A DNA stretch of 64,000 bases from Muscardinus avellanarius (lineage: Eukaryota; Chordata; Mammalia; Rodentia; Gliridae). Each line of letters opens with the position of its first letter. Position 1 is the stretch's first letter. Position numbers and translations under genes: made by a program. The stretch is taken from positions 18,664,599-18,728,598 of the forward strand of contig OY726571.1 in NCBI GenBank assembly GCA_963383645.1. The letters are read 5' to 3'. Shown here one piece after another: positions 22,010 through 33,282 of this stretch. Below the pieces are notes generated by a model. It did no database searches. It was not told the DNA's origin and was given only the letters and a program-made list of their open reading frames with translations.

Positions 22010-22290
22010 GGGTGGTGGCGGCGGCTTGTGTTTACTGCGTCTTGAATGACAGCGCACAGGGTGGTGAGTAAGAAGTCACTCACCGCGTGTGATCTGTGTG
22101 TTCAGAAAATGTCAATGGCCGCCTCCCTTCAGAAACGGTGCCATCACTACTGGTGTCTCTGCGAGGCACGGGACAAAACTGGAGAATGCGTGAAACTGTC
22201 TTGCATGATGAGCGCTTGGGAACCCGTCTGACCCGTCTGCTCCATCGCGTCGAGTTTGGGTGTTTCGCGCGTTCTTTCTCCAACCTACAG
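22010..22290. other. CpG-rich single-copy patch
   Basis: Dense CG dinucleotides (GGTGGCGGCGGC, CATCGCGTCGAGTTTGGG, TTTCGCGCG) in an AT-rich, CpG-poor surround, with no repeat match. A 118-codon open frame covers it (22096-22452), but no homology is recognised. Confidence 0.45.
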
Positions 22291-22300
22291 CACTTATGCA

Positions 22301-22314
22301 CCACTAGATGGCAC
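22301..22314 (+). promoter_or_regulatory. CTCF-like core motif
   Basis: CCACTAGATGGCAC fits every position of the CTCF core CCASYAGRKGGCRS. It sits at the edge of a CpG-rich unique patch (22010-22290). Confidence 0.45.
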
Positions 22315-22444
22315 CATGTGATTTTTCTTTTCCCGTTTTCACTTTTTTTTTTTTTCTACTTTTTCCTTTCTTTTTTTTTTTCCTGGAGGAAATCTCACAG
22401 AATATCGGCAATGAAAAGAATTTCTGTTCTTGTATGGCCTTGCT

Positions 22445-23149
22445 GGAATTAAGAGTCTTCACATTAGCTGAAGAGGCATAAGCATGATTAATCTAACATT
22501 GAAATACTGATGGATTGCAGGATATGAGAATGCCTCTAGATCTCCAGTAACACAAGGAGGTTTGAAGGGAATTGATATTCTCTACCTGACAATAAGAAGA
22601 GTATAAAAAAAATCTTTACACATAATATGCGCATGATTCTGTGGATTTTCCCCCAGTGGGCCTCCTCTCCCCTCTTCATCCTTGTACACTGTTTTAATGA
22701 GGATTGGGGTCCCTGCTACACAATGTATAGCACCCACAACCTCCTGCATGCCCATCAAAGGGGCTTTTAGCTTCAGCTCATCCTCTCTATCACTAAAGGC
22801 CTGATACAGAGTTTAAAAGCTTACTAAGATCTTTCCCAGTTATCATTTTTCCCCTTCACTCTATCCTGCACATGAAGATACAATTAATTGCAAAACACCG
22901 CTTCATCATGTCCTTGTATTACTAAAGATCTGGCGTTCACCTTCTTACCTCCTTTGAATCAAGACTAAGCCCTCACCTTGGCATTCGATTCTTTCAATTA
23001 CCCTTTGCCTAATTAAATTTATCTTCTCCCATCTAAAACTTCCTTCCCAATCAATCCATACTACGCTTTGCAAAACATGACTCTAACTATTGGGGTAGGT
23101 TGTGGTTTGATTGATGGGTTGGTTTGTTGACGGGTTGAGTGGCTAACCA
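22445..23149. other. Single-copy sequence
   Basis: No gene or repeat recognised up to the MIR. Confidence 0.4.
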
Positions 23150-23555
23150 AGTGCCAGCAAAGTGACTGGTTAAGAGTGAAGATGCTGGACCAGGTCAGAG
23201 GCATAAGCCTGTAATCCCAGCAACTCCGGAGGCCGAGGCAGGAGGATGGCGACCCTGAGGCCAGCCTGGGCAACTTAGTAAGACGTCTCAAGATAAAAAA
23301 CATAAAAAAGGCTGAAGATGTAGCTCAGGGGTAAAGTGCTTGCCTAGCACGTACAAGGCCCTGGGTTCAATCCTCAGCACCAACAAAAATAAACAAATAG
23401 AAGAGTGAGATGCTGAAGCCAGGCCACCAGCATTGATACTCCAGCTCTGCCGTCCACTCGTTTGAGAACTCAAGGTAGAGCGCCTCGCCTGGCAGTGTTT
23501 TCAATGTCCTTCATGAGATGGAGACAGTAACGACTCCTCGCTTGTACAGGGATGG
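23150..23555 (+). repeat. MIR plus SINE unit, copy 2
   Basis: Same MIR and the same older SINE (23205-23400) as copy 1 but without the second SINE. GAGTGARGATGCTG-like repeats flank the SINE. Confidence 0.65.
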
Positions 23556-23809
23556 AGAGGATTTAAGCTGTGGTAGCCATTGGTACTGTGAAGCCTTTGA
23601 AGCAGTGTCTGGGCCCCGCATGAATACTCACTGCCTGTCACCTGTGTCCCGCCCGGCCTCCTTCTCCTCTCCTGACGCACTTCAACACCCAGACCACTCA
23701 GCAGAACGCCAGGCTAAGAAATGTGCATGCAAAGAACCCTCTTTAGATGGTTCTGCCTCTCTGCAGAAAGCTGGGGGGTTTTGTTTTTCTTGTTTTGTTT
23801 TTCTTTTTC

Positions 23810-24455
23810 TTGTTTTGATGTGCTGGGGATTGAACACAGGACAGTCTACCAGGGGCAGTCTACCTCTGAGCTGTACTTCCACCTCTGTTTTTATTTTTAA
23901 TTCTTTTTTTCAGTACTGAGGATGGAACCCAGGGGCATTCTACCTTAGAGCTACACCCCCAGCTCTATTTCTTTTTCTTTTTTTTTTTTTTTTTTTTTTT
24001 GGCGGGTCTGAGGATGGAACCCAGGGGCATTCAACCTCCGAGCTACACCCCCTGCCCTATATTTTATTCTTTATTTTGAAACAGAGTCTCACTAAGTTGC
24101 TGAGAGCCTCACTAAGTAGCTGAGACTGGCTTTGAACCTGTGCGATCCTCCTGTCTCAGCCTCCCAAGCGCGGGGATTACAAGCGTGCGCCACCACGCCC
24201 GGCTACCCCCCAGCTCTATTTCTTATTCTTTACTTTGAAAGGGCCTAAGTAGCTGAGGCTGTCCACAAACCTGGATCCTCCTGTCTCAGCCTTCCAAATT
24301 CTGGGATTACAAGTGTGCACCACCATGACCGGCTCTATTTTAATTTTGAAACAGGGTCTCACTAAATTGTTGAGGTTATCCTCGAACCTGCAATCTTCCT
24401 GTCTCCACCTTCCGTGTACTGGAATTATAGGTGTGTGACACCATGCACTGCTAAA
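23810..24455 (-). mobile_element. Nested cluster of minus-strand B1-dID SINEs
   Basis: At least four: ID parts at 23815-23890 and 23905-23970, a full young copy at 23978-24204, its host's B1 half at 24205-24334, and another B1 half at 24335-24452. Confidence 0.8.
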
Positions 24456-24567
24456 GCTGAGGGTTTTTTTTAATGCCAACTTTGAAGTCCCAATTTCTTC
24501 TGAAGTCTTCCTTCCAGAACTAGTATCATTGTTTCTCTTATATTTCTTATGTGCACATGTGCGCATG

Positions 24568-24568
<1 letters not shown>

Positions 24569-24611
<43 letters not shown>
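24569..24611. repeat. (AC)n microsatellite
   Basis: Perfect run that replaces the start of a truncated SINE (24612-24650). Confidence 0.95.
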
Positions 24612-24612
<1 letters not shown>

Positions 24613-24860
24613 CCTGGGCAGTTTAGTGAGACCCATTTCAAAACAAAAAGTAAAAGGGAGCCAGGCATGGTGGCGCACGCTTGTAATCCCCGCGCTTGGG
24701 ATGCTGAGACAGGAGGATCGTGCAGGTTCGAAGCCAGCCTCAGCTACTTAGTGAGGCTCTCAGCAACTTAGTGAGACCCTGTTTCCAAATAAAATATAAA
24801 ATAGGTCTGGGAGTATAGCCTGGAGGTAGAAAGCCCCTGGGTTCCACCCCCAGGACCACC
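24612..24860 (+). mobile_element. B1-dID remnant plus full young copy
   Basis: Remnant AGCCTGGGCAGTTTAGTGAG, then a full copy from 24660. Confidence 0.85.
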
Positions 24861-24873
24861 AAAATTAAATAAC

Positions 24874-24904
<31 letters not shown>

Positions 24905-24914
24905 ACAAAAGGGG

Positions 24915-25130
24915 CTGAACAGGCGTGGTGGCGCATACTTGTAATCCCAGCATTTGGGAGGTTGAGACCAGATGATCATAGTTTGAGGATAGCCTCAGAT
25001 ACTTAGTGAGGCCCTCTGTAACTTAGTGAGACCCTGTTTTAAATAAAGAGTAAAAAAAAAAAAAAAATAGGGCAGAGAATATAGCTCGGAGGTCAAATAC
25101 CCCTGAGTTCTACCCTCAGACCCACAAAAA
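24915..25130 (+). mobile_element. B1-dID SINE
   Basis: Full length, 15-A linker. Confidence 0.85.
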
Positions 25131-25132
25131 AA

Positions 25133-25215
25133 AAAGGACTGAAGATACAGCTGAGTAGTAGAGTGATGACCTGGCAAGTACAAGTCCCTAGGTTCAATTC
25201 CCAGTACAATAAAAA

Positions 25216-25223
<8 letters not shown>
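25133..25223 (+). mobile_element. ID element
   Basis: GATACAGCTGAGTAGTAGAG and GGTTCAATTCCCAGTAC. Confidence 0.75.

Positions 25224-25255
<32 letters not shown>
25224..25255. repeat. (AT)n microsatellite
   Basis: Grows from the A-tail of the ID element at 25133. Confidence 0.95.
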
Positions 25256-25258
<3 letters not shown>

Positions 25259-25309
25259 AATAAGAGAATGAGGAGCGTGTGTGTGTGTATCTCTGTTGAT
25301 AGTTTATTT

Positions 25310-25502
25310 TGGTGCTGGAGATTGAACCAGGGGCATCTGAGCTACACCCCTAGCCCTTTTTTTTTTAACTTTATTTTAAAATAAAGTCTCACTAAGTTGC
25401 TGATAGCTTCACTGAGTTGCTGAGGCTAGCCTGGAACCTATGATCCTCTTGTCTCAGTCTCCTACTGGGTTGACAGTGTGCATGCAACACCACACTGGGC
25501 TG
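25310..25502 (-). mobile_element. B1-dID SINE
   Basis: Old, with ACCACACTGGGC end. Confidence 0.8.
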
Positions 25503-25556
25503 TGTGTATGGTTTTCTTGTTCTCTTTCTATCTTTTCTTGTCTTTTTTCTTTTCTG

Positions 25557-25738
25557 TGTTTGTGGTACTGGGGTTCCTGGAAGCCCTTGTACCTCGGGCT
25601 ACACTCCTATTTTATACTTTTTTTATTTTTGGAAACAGGGTCACTTAAGCCAGCACCGCTGGCTTCGAACCTGCGCGATCCTCCTGTCTCCGCCTCCCAA
25701 GCACGGGGATTACAAGCGTGCGCCACCACACCCGGTCT
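25557..25738 (-). mobile_element. B1-dID SINE, short hairpin type
   Basis: AAGCCAGCACCGCTGGCTTC; TTTCTTGTCTTTT on each side. Confidence 0.85.
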
Positions 25739-25824
25739 CTTTTCTTGTCTTTTTATAATGTGTGCTCTCTATCAATCTTTTAATTTCTCTTTGCAACTCC
25801 AGATTTTTAAATTTGGCGGGGCGA

Positions 25825-26035
25825 GCCAAGCCTGGTGATTCACACTTGTAATCCTAGTACTCGGGAGGCTGAAACAGGAGAAACCCACGTTCAAAGCCAG
25901 CCTCAGCAACTTAGTGAGGCTCTCAGCAATCTAGTGAGACCCTGTTTCCAAATAAGAAATAATATCAGACTGAGGGTGTAGCTTGGAGGTAGAATGCCTC
26001 TGGGTTTAATCCCCAGTACCAAAAGCAAAACAAAA
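25825..26035 (+). mobile_element. B1-dID SINE
   Basis: AAATTTGGC repeats at 25808 and 26042 as target duplication. Confidence 0.9.
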
Positions 26036-26214
26036 TAACAATAAATTTGGCAGGGCTAAAATCCTGACAGAAGCAAGGGGGAAGGCACAAGCAAGGCCGG
26101 TGGTGCCCTCAAGAACTGAAACAAGACTTCAGGGTTGATGCTGTTAATGCGCCCCCTATAGGGCAAGCTCCACAGCCCCAGATTCAGCCCAGTGCAGAGA
26201 GAAAATACCCTCCC

Positions 26215-26860
26215 CCCATTACCTCTATACTCAGCAATATGAATAATATTTGAAACTGGAATCCCCCAAAATGTCTCTCAGTAAGTAAAAAAATAAAGAA
26301 ACCATAGTCCTTTCATACAATGAAATATTATTCAGTGGTTTAAAAAAATGAGTTATCAGCCGGGCATGGTGGAACATACCTGTAATCCTAGTACTTGTGA
26401 GACTGAGACAGGAGGATTGCAGGTTTGAGACCAGCCTGGGCACCTTATCAAGGCCCTCCTCCACTTCATGAGACCCTGTTTCAAAATAAACAATAGAATG
26501 GGGCTGGAGAGGTAGCTCAGAGGCAAAACGCTCCTAGTTCAATCCCTAACACACAAAAAAGACCCACGGAGTAACTTAAGTGAATATTATTAAGTGAAAG
26601 AAGTCTGCGAAGGTCAGATGCTACATGATTCCACCTATATCACAACTGGAAAAAGCAAAACTATGGAACCAATACAGAGATCAGTGTTGGCCAAGGGTTA
26701 GGGAGGCAGGAAAAGAGGGCTGACTAGGTGGAGCACACAGAGTTTGGGGGTGGTGAAATTATTTTGCATAAAATGATAACAGTAGTTGACTATTTGTCAA
26801 AACCCAGAGAACTATATAACTAAAGAGAGAAACAACAGATTTAAATAATACATCAATAGT
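26215..26860 (+). mobile_element. Old L1 3' fragment split by a SINE
   Basis: ATGAAATATTATTCAGTGGT before and GATTCCACCTATATCACA after the SINE at 26355-26555 are a standard L1M ORF2-end arrangement. Confidence 0.7.
26355..26560 (+). mobile_element. B1-dID SINE
   Basis: Splits the L1 fragment. Confidence 0.9.
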
Positions 26861-26871
26861 GATCCATTGAG

Positions 26872-27075
26872 CCAGGCGTGGTGGCGCATTCTTGTAATCC
26901 CAGCATTTGGGAGACAGAAACTGGAGGATCACTGTGCACGGGCAGCCTCAGCTACTCAGTGAGGCCCTCTGCAACTCAGGGAGACCCTGTTTCAAAATAA
27001 AGAATAAAAAATAGGGCTGGGGGTGTAGCTCAGAGGTCAAATGCCTCTGGGTTCCATCCCCAGACCCACAAAAAA
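26872..27075 (+). mobile_element. B1-dID SINE
   Basis: CAGACCCAC 3' end variant. Confidence 0.9.
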
Positions 27076-28189
27076 ATTAAGATTATTAAATTATTAAAGA
27101 TATATATATATATATATGAAGAAAGAACATGCACATTTATTAACATATTTTACACAGGACTTTCAAAGCAGCCAAAAGCTTGTCGAAGTACTATAAAAGT
27201 CACCACATGTGAGTGTTCATTTTTTTTACTTACTGCCAAGTTCATTCATTTAAATAAACCACTAAATTTTCACCAAAGTGATTTAATACCAGTCAGTCTC
27301 TATACTACTGACCAGACTATTAATGTCAACATGATTTAGTAGATTGTCTCCTCTTACAGACATATATTTTGAGGTTTAGAAACACAAACGTGGTGATAAA
27401 ACATGATCTTAGAGAAATAAACAGAATTCACCCACTATTGTAGATGCTGACACATCCCAAAATAACACATTCGCTTTTTCCCACGTTCTGATTTCCCCAT
27501 GCCATCTGGCACGCTCGTTTCTGCTCTCTTAACTGCTGTGTGGGCACAACCATCTCTAACTGCAGGTAGGACTGTGCGCCTGGGGTTAACAGGGCAGCGA
27601 TGACAGGGGCCATGGTTACATCACCAAGTCTTTAACAATGCAATGGCAGCCACAGGTAACCAAGGAATCTCAAATCCTCACCCCGGAGAGGGCAAGACCT
27701 CAGTGCAAACAAGGAAGGATCAAGAGCTGGGCAATTGCTTTTCAACCAACTGCTTTTTTTTGGAAAACAAAAAATGGTGTAAACTCTGGTGCCAAGCGTT
27801 CAATTCCACTGTGGAACTAGAACCCAGAGAAGAAGAGAAGCAGAAGAAATCACCTTGAGGTTTGTCTCCGGTGGTGCTGCGAGCCCGGGCCTAACATTTA
27901 ATTGCGGTCACTGTATTCCACACTGGGCTCATATCTGCCCCTCGCAACCAACTGTCCATCTGTAGGATCCATCTGGTTTTGTCGTGTGTTACAATGTATG
28001 AAGGCTGTAGTGTGGGTTCTCCCTGGCCTTACTAGATAGTAAATATACTGATGAAGAGATACGTCGGATTCGTCCACTCCGTTATGTATTCAATAACTAT
28101 GTACTAAAGAGAATATAATTTACCTTCTTCATGTGAAGCCTAGCAATTTAGTATTTTCTTAACGTTTTATTTTTATTTTATTTTATTTT
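27076..28189. other. Single-copy block, 1.1 kb
   Basis: Fairly balanced composition with short ORFs at 27428-27613 (-) and 27643-27858 (+). No homology recognised. Confidence 0.4.
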
Positions 28190-28395
28190 TTGGTGGTACT
28201 AGGGGTGGAACCCAGAGGCTTTCTACCTCCAGGCTATACTCCCAGACCTATTTTTTATATTTTATTTGGAAACAGGGTCTCACTAAGTTGCTGAGAGCCT
28301 CACTAAGTAGCTGAGGCTGGCTTCGAACCTGTGCGATCCTCCTGTCTCAGCCTCCTAAGCGCAGGGATTACAAGCGTGAGCCACCACTCCTGGCC
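28190..28395 (-). mobile_element. B1-dID SINE, young type
   Basis: GCAATTTAGTATT repeats at 28143 and 28395. Confidence 0.9.
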
Positions 28396-28424
28396 GCAAT
28401 TTAGTATTCAAAAATCAAAAAACT

Positions 28425-28619
28425 AAACCAGGAGTGTTGGTGCAGGCCTGTAATTCTAGTACTTGGGAGGCTGAGACTGGAAGATGGCAGGCTTGCAGCC
28501 AGCCTCAGCAACTTAGCAAGGGCTCCACAACTTAGCTAGACCGTTTCAAATAAAAAATAACATAAGGTGTTATGGGCGTGTATCTCAGAAGTATAATGCC
28601 CTTGGGTTCAATCCTCAGT

Positions 28620-28622
<3 letters not shown>
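28425..28622 (+). mobile_element. B1-dID SINE
   Basis: Older, diverged. Confidence 0.85.

Positions 28623-28671
<49 letters not shown>
28623..28671. repeat. (AC)n microsatellite
   Basis: Tail of the SINE at 28425. Confidence 0.95.
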
Positions 28672-28672
<1 letters not shown>

Positions 28673-28980
28673 CTAGGAAATAGAAGAGACAATTCTAAAT
28701 TTAAACTTTGCCTTTGGATTGATCTCAAAATCAGCAATAAACCACACTACTTATGAAATAATGGATGTTTCCATCGGCTACCACAACTTTGAAAAAGCAA
28801 TATGATTAGTTGAATAAAGTTGAGGATTTTTCTCTATCCAATATTTCTAATGATATTGGAATTCCTAAGTGATCGTAACATAAGCTTCCTAGCTTAAAAA
28901 AGAGGATACTGCTAAAAAATATAAAATACTAAAGTAACTTAAAATAAGAGGGATGTCTTTCTATTAAATTGTGTAATCAT

Positions 28981-29205
28981 GCCGGGCGTGGTGGCGCACG
29001 CTTGTAATCCCTGCGCTTGGGAGGCTGAGACAGGAGGATCGCGCAGGTTCGAAGCCAGCCTCAGCTACTTAGTGAGGCTCTCAGCAACTTAGTGAGACCC
29101 TGTTTCCAAATAAAATAGAAAATAGGTCTGGGAGTATAGCCTGGAGGTAGAAAGCCTCTTGGGTTCCACCCCCAATACCACCAAAATAAATAAATTAATT
29201 AATTT
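28981..29205 (+). mobile_element. B1-dID SINE, young type
   Basis: TTGTGTAATCAT before and TTTTGTAATCATT after. Confidence 0.9.
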
Positions 29206-29861
29206 TGTAATCATTATAGGGAATTTGTTAGTACAAATAAATAAAACAAAGCAAGTAAAGGGCAAATGACACATACCTTCCAAAGATAACAGGCCAACTA
29301 TTATATATAATTATGTTTTAAAGTGGAGAAGAACCATATAAATTGCTTTGTAACTTTTTTTATACAACATTTAATCCTGTGTGTAATAGTCATACAATTA
29401 TACTTGATCATACCATGCCACTCCTTAAATAATTAATCCAATATTATAAGAAATACTGTGGTAAAGTTTTTTTGTAACAAATATAAAGCTTGTCCAAGAC
29501 TATCCCCTAGAAAAAAAATTCTTAAAATGTTTGGGTGAAGAAGACCTTTCTGAGCAAGAAACAAAATCCAAGAACCATAACTAAAAGACTGATGGATTTA
29601 ATAGCATAAAGTAAAAATTTAAACATCTGATTAATGAAGCAGATCACAAGCAAAGTTAAAGAGACAGACTAAAGAAAATAGAATATATACTATCTAGTGT
29701 GTAAATTGGCTTTTCCCTTAGTTCTAGTGAAGTTAAACATTTTGGATATGAAGACCCATACTCGTGTACACGCATTATATACATTGGACATGGCCCTAAT
29801 AACGAGTGTCTATAAATGAGGGAGAAAATTACAAGTGGTCAGCTAAACACTGGGAAAACAC

Positions 29862-30055
29862 AGGGCGTGATAGTGCACGCTTGTAATCCCAGTGCTTGGG
29901 AGGCTGAGACAGGAGGATCTCATGGGTTCACAGCCAGCCTCAGCTACTGAGTGAGGCTCTCAGCAACTTAGTGAGACTCTGTTTCCAAATAAAATATAAA
30001 ACAGGTCTGGGAGTGTAACCTGCAGCTCAAAAGTCCCTGGGTTCCATCCTCAGTG

Positions 30056-30057
<2 letters not shown>
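29862..30057 (+). mobile_element. B1-dID SINE
   Basis: Flanked by a CTGGGAAAACA duplication (29850 and 30096). Confidence 0.9.

Positions 30058-30094
<37 letters not shown>
30058..30094. repeat. (CA)n microsatellite
   Basis: Tail of the SINE at 29862. Confidence 0.95.
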
Positions 30095-30098
<4 letters not shown>

Positions 30099-30579
30099 GG
30101 GAAAACAATATAAGTAATCAACATGTAAAAAGAAGTTTAATCTCACCAAAAATTAGGAAAATAAACAATTTAAACATGAAATCATATTTTTTTAAAGTTG
30201 AGGTAGGAAAAACTGAGAAAGGGCTGTTGGCAAAGAATTGAGGATAAATTCCTTTCTATACAATATTGTGTACTTGCAAATTTCAGGGACATTTTGGAAG
30301 AGATAGTATTTTGAAACTTCATAGATCTAACAGCTCTGCTTGTAGAAACCTTTCCTAGAGAAATACCTCTACCTGCACGCAAAGCTACGTCTGTAAAGCT
30401 CTTTTTTTCTGCTGCATTCTTGGCAATGATGAGAGTAAAAGAACCCAGATGTGGATCAATTGAAGAGTAGTTTCATGAGGGTTGGTAGAAATAAACTCTA
30501 AAACTGCTACAACTGTCCTTCGCCAGAAAGAGCCTGACCTGTATGCGCCGATATGAAAAAGTTCCAAGACGCATGGGGG

Positions 30580-31052
30580 GAGGGGAGGTACTGAGGATTG
30601 AACCCAGAGGCATTATACCTTTGAGCTACATGCCCAGCCCTTTGTTTGTTTGTTTATTTATTTATTTATTTTCATTTTTTTATTTTATTTTTGGTAGTAC
30701 TAGGGGTGGAACCCAGGGGCTTTCTACCTCCGGGCTATACTTCCAGACCTATTTTATATTTTATTTGGAAACAGGGTCTCACTAAGTTGCTGAGAGCCTC
30801 ACTAAGTAGCTGAGGCTGGCTTCGAACCTGCGCAATCGTCCTGTCTCAGCCTCCCAAGCGCGGGGATTACAAGTGTGCACCACCACGCTCGGCTATGCCC
30901 AGCCCTTTATATGTTTTTCTGTTGAACCAGGGTCTCACTGGGTTGCTTAGAGTCTTGCTATATTGCTGAGGTTGTCCTTGGAACCTGATAGCTTCCTGTC
31001 TCAGCCTCCCAAGTACTGGGGTTTCAGGCGTGCACCACCACACGCAGCTCTG
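30580..31052 (-). mobile_element. B1-dID split by a younger B1-dID
   Basis: Host ID half 30580-30645 and B1 half 30895-31050. Young insert at 30646-30893. TGCCCAGCCCTTT is the duplicated site. Confidence 0.9.
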
Positions 31053-31331
31053 AGGCACATTTTAAACCCATTGATGGTATCCTTTATATTTCATATTTTT
31101 TTCCCGAGACAAAGATAGAGGTTTATTTAGAAAAGTGAAAATACATGTTCAAAGAAGAACACAGGCCACCTTGAAAGTGTGAGAGTAGCCTATATTTTAT
31201 ATTTTAAAATGTACATTCTTATGGTACCTAAATTCCATGTCCAAGATTCTTTTCTTTAGAAACAAACAAAAAAATATGTAGCAGTTGAGTAGTAGCCCCA
31301 AAATTATTGTTAAATGTTAAAAAAAAAAAAA

Positions 31332-31535
31332 CTGGGCTTGGTGGTGCAGGATTGTAATCCCAGTACTTGGGAGGCTGAGACAAGATGATCATAGGTTCAA
31401 AGTCAGCCTTGGTAACTTAGTTAGAGCTTGTTTCAAAATAAGAAATAAAATAGGGTTGGGGTATAACTTGGACATAGAATGCCTCTGGGTTCCATCCCCA
31501 GTGCCAAAAAATAATAAAATAAAAATAAAAATAAA
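31332..31535 (+). mobile_element. B1-dID SINE
   Basis: Preceded by a 12-A run. Confidence 0.85.
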
Positions 31536-31538
31536 TGT

Positions 31539-31760
31539 AGCCAGGCGTGGTGGCGCACGCTTATTATCCCAGCACTTGGGAGGCTGAGACAGGAGGATCG
31601 CAAAGGTTCAAAGCCACCCTCAGCTACTTAGTGAGGCTCTCAGCAACTTAGTAAGACCCTGTTTCCAAATAAAACATAAAATAGGTCTGGGAGTATAGCC
31701 TAGAGGAAGAAAAGCCCCTACGTTTTACCCCCAGTACCACCAAAAATAAAATAAATAAAT
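31539..31760 (+). mobile_element. B1-dID SINE, young type
   Basis: AAATGTA repeats on each side. Confidence 0.9.
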
Positions 31761-31927
31761 AAGTAAATAAATTAATTAATGTAAATGTAAAAAAAGACTA
31801 AACTAAAAAATATCAGAAATCTGTACAAAACCAGCATACTTTTAAGGATGTTTCAGGACATCATTTCCTTACCCACCCTTGTTCTGCTATGAAAACACTG
31901 GAAAATCACAATTAAAAGCAAAATAAA

Positions 31928-32155
31928 GCCGAGCATGATGGCACATGCTTGTAATCCCAGCACTTGGGAGGCTGAGACAGGAGGATCGCACAGGTTCGAA
32001 GCCAGCCTCAGCTACTTAGTGAGGCTCTCAGCAACTTAGTGAGACCATGTTTCCAAATAAAATATAAAATAGGTCTAGGAGTATAGCCCGGAAGTAGAAA
32101 AGCCCCTGGTTTCCACCCCAGTACCACCAAAAATAAAAAATAAAAAATAAAAATT
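31928..32155 (+). mobile_element. B1-dID SINE, young type
   Basis: (AAAT)n tail. Confidence 0.9.
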
Positions 32156-32473
32156 AACCTAGCTTTCACTCGTCTGGTATCTCATCTAGAGAATGTGATG
32201 AAGTCATTTTGAAAACACTTTCAAAGAAACTTGAAACCTTAGGGGAAAGACCGATAAATTACCTCTCTGAAGTAGACAGCAGAGGAAGAAACTGAGATGC
32301 GCTACAGTGGGAAGATGTGGACACTTTTTCTAGGTGATTTCAGAATTCTAACGGTCTGCTGTGGCTTAAATATTGGGCATTTTTCTAGCAATCACCGAAG
32401 GATAAAATGAGAGCAGTTACTCCTAATTAGATCAGGTCATGATTCTCCATGGAACCACTGTTTAGTTTCTATC

Positions 32474-32555
32474 CTTTTTTTTTTTGGGGGGGGGTACTGA
32501 GGATGGAACCCAGGGGCATTCTATCTCTGAGGGACATCCCCAACCCAATTTTTTT
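32474..32555 (-). mobile_element. ID half, next to L1
   Basis: GTACTGAGGATGGAACCCAG; its B1 half is missing, likely cut by the L1. Confidence 0.75.
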
Positions 32556-32888
32556 ATTCTTTATTTTTGTTATTTTTTATTGGTGCATTATATTCATACA
32601 TCATATTGGGGTAAAAAGCTTGTATGTGCATACATGCACACATCACCGATTTAACCCCTACCCAATTCCCACCTCATTCCCTCCCCATCCCTCCTTCCCT
32701 TGTTTGACTCAGTGGTTGACTTCGATATGTTTAAGTACATTACGTGTTTTAGACAATTTCCTTCTTCTCCCCTAACATCCCCTCATTTAGGTTGTCTTGT
32801 TTGCTCCTCTGTAGGATTTCCTTTTTCATCTAGAGTTCCTCTTATGACCCATTTCTCTTTAGCTTTCACATATTAGGGAAAGCATCTT
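32556..32888 (-). mobile_element. L1 3' UTR, left part, split by copy B
   Basis: Reverse complement of an L1 3' UTR ending near 32575 (ATTGGTGCATTATATTC). Continues at 35594. Confidence 0.85.
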
Positions 32889-32902
32889 ATTTCTTATTTT
32901 TT
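32889..32902. repeat. Target-site duplication, copy B, left
   Basis: ATTTCTTATTTTTT, exact match to 35580-35593. Confidence 0.85.
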
Positions 32903-33282
32903 TCTTTATTTTTAATTTCTTTTTTTAATTTATTTTTATTGGTGCATTGTAATCATATATCACATTGGAATACAAGACTTGAGAGGATATACAAGCACAC
33001 ATCATCCAATTACCCTCATCCACCCCCATTCCATTCCCTCCCCCTCCCTCGATCTCATGCTTGTTTGGTGATTAACTTTGACACATTTGTTTATGTACCT
33101 CCTGCATTTTAAAGAGGCTCCATCCTCCCCTATTCCATACCCTCTGATTGGTCACCTTAATTGCTTCACTATAGGGCCCTTTTTATAGCTCGGCCTCTTC
33201 CTGTTGCCCCTTTCCTCCTAGTTATTGCTGATTAGGGGAAGCATCTGGTTTTCTTTTTTCTGCAATATTTCTCAGTGCATGC

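Larger units (their letters stand above)
29206..30575. other. AT-rich single-copy sequence around one SINE
   Basis: No gene seen outside the SINE at 29862. Confidence 0.4.
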
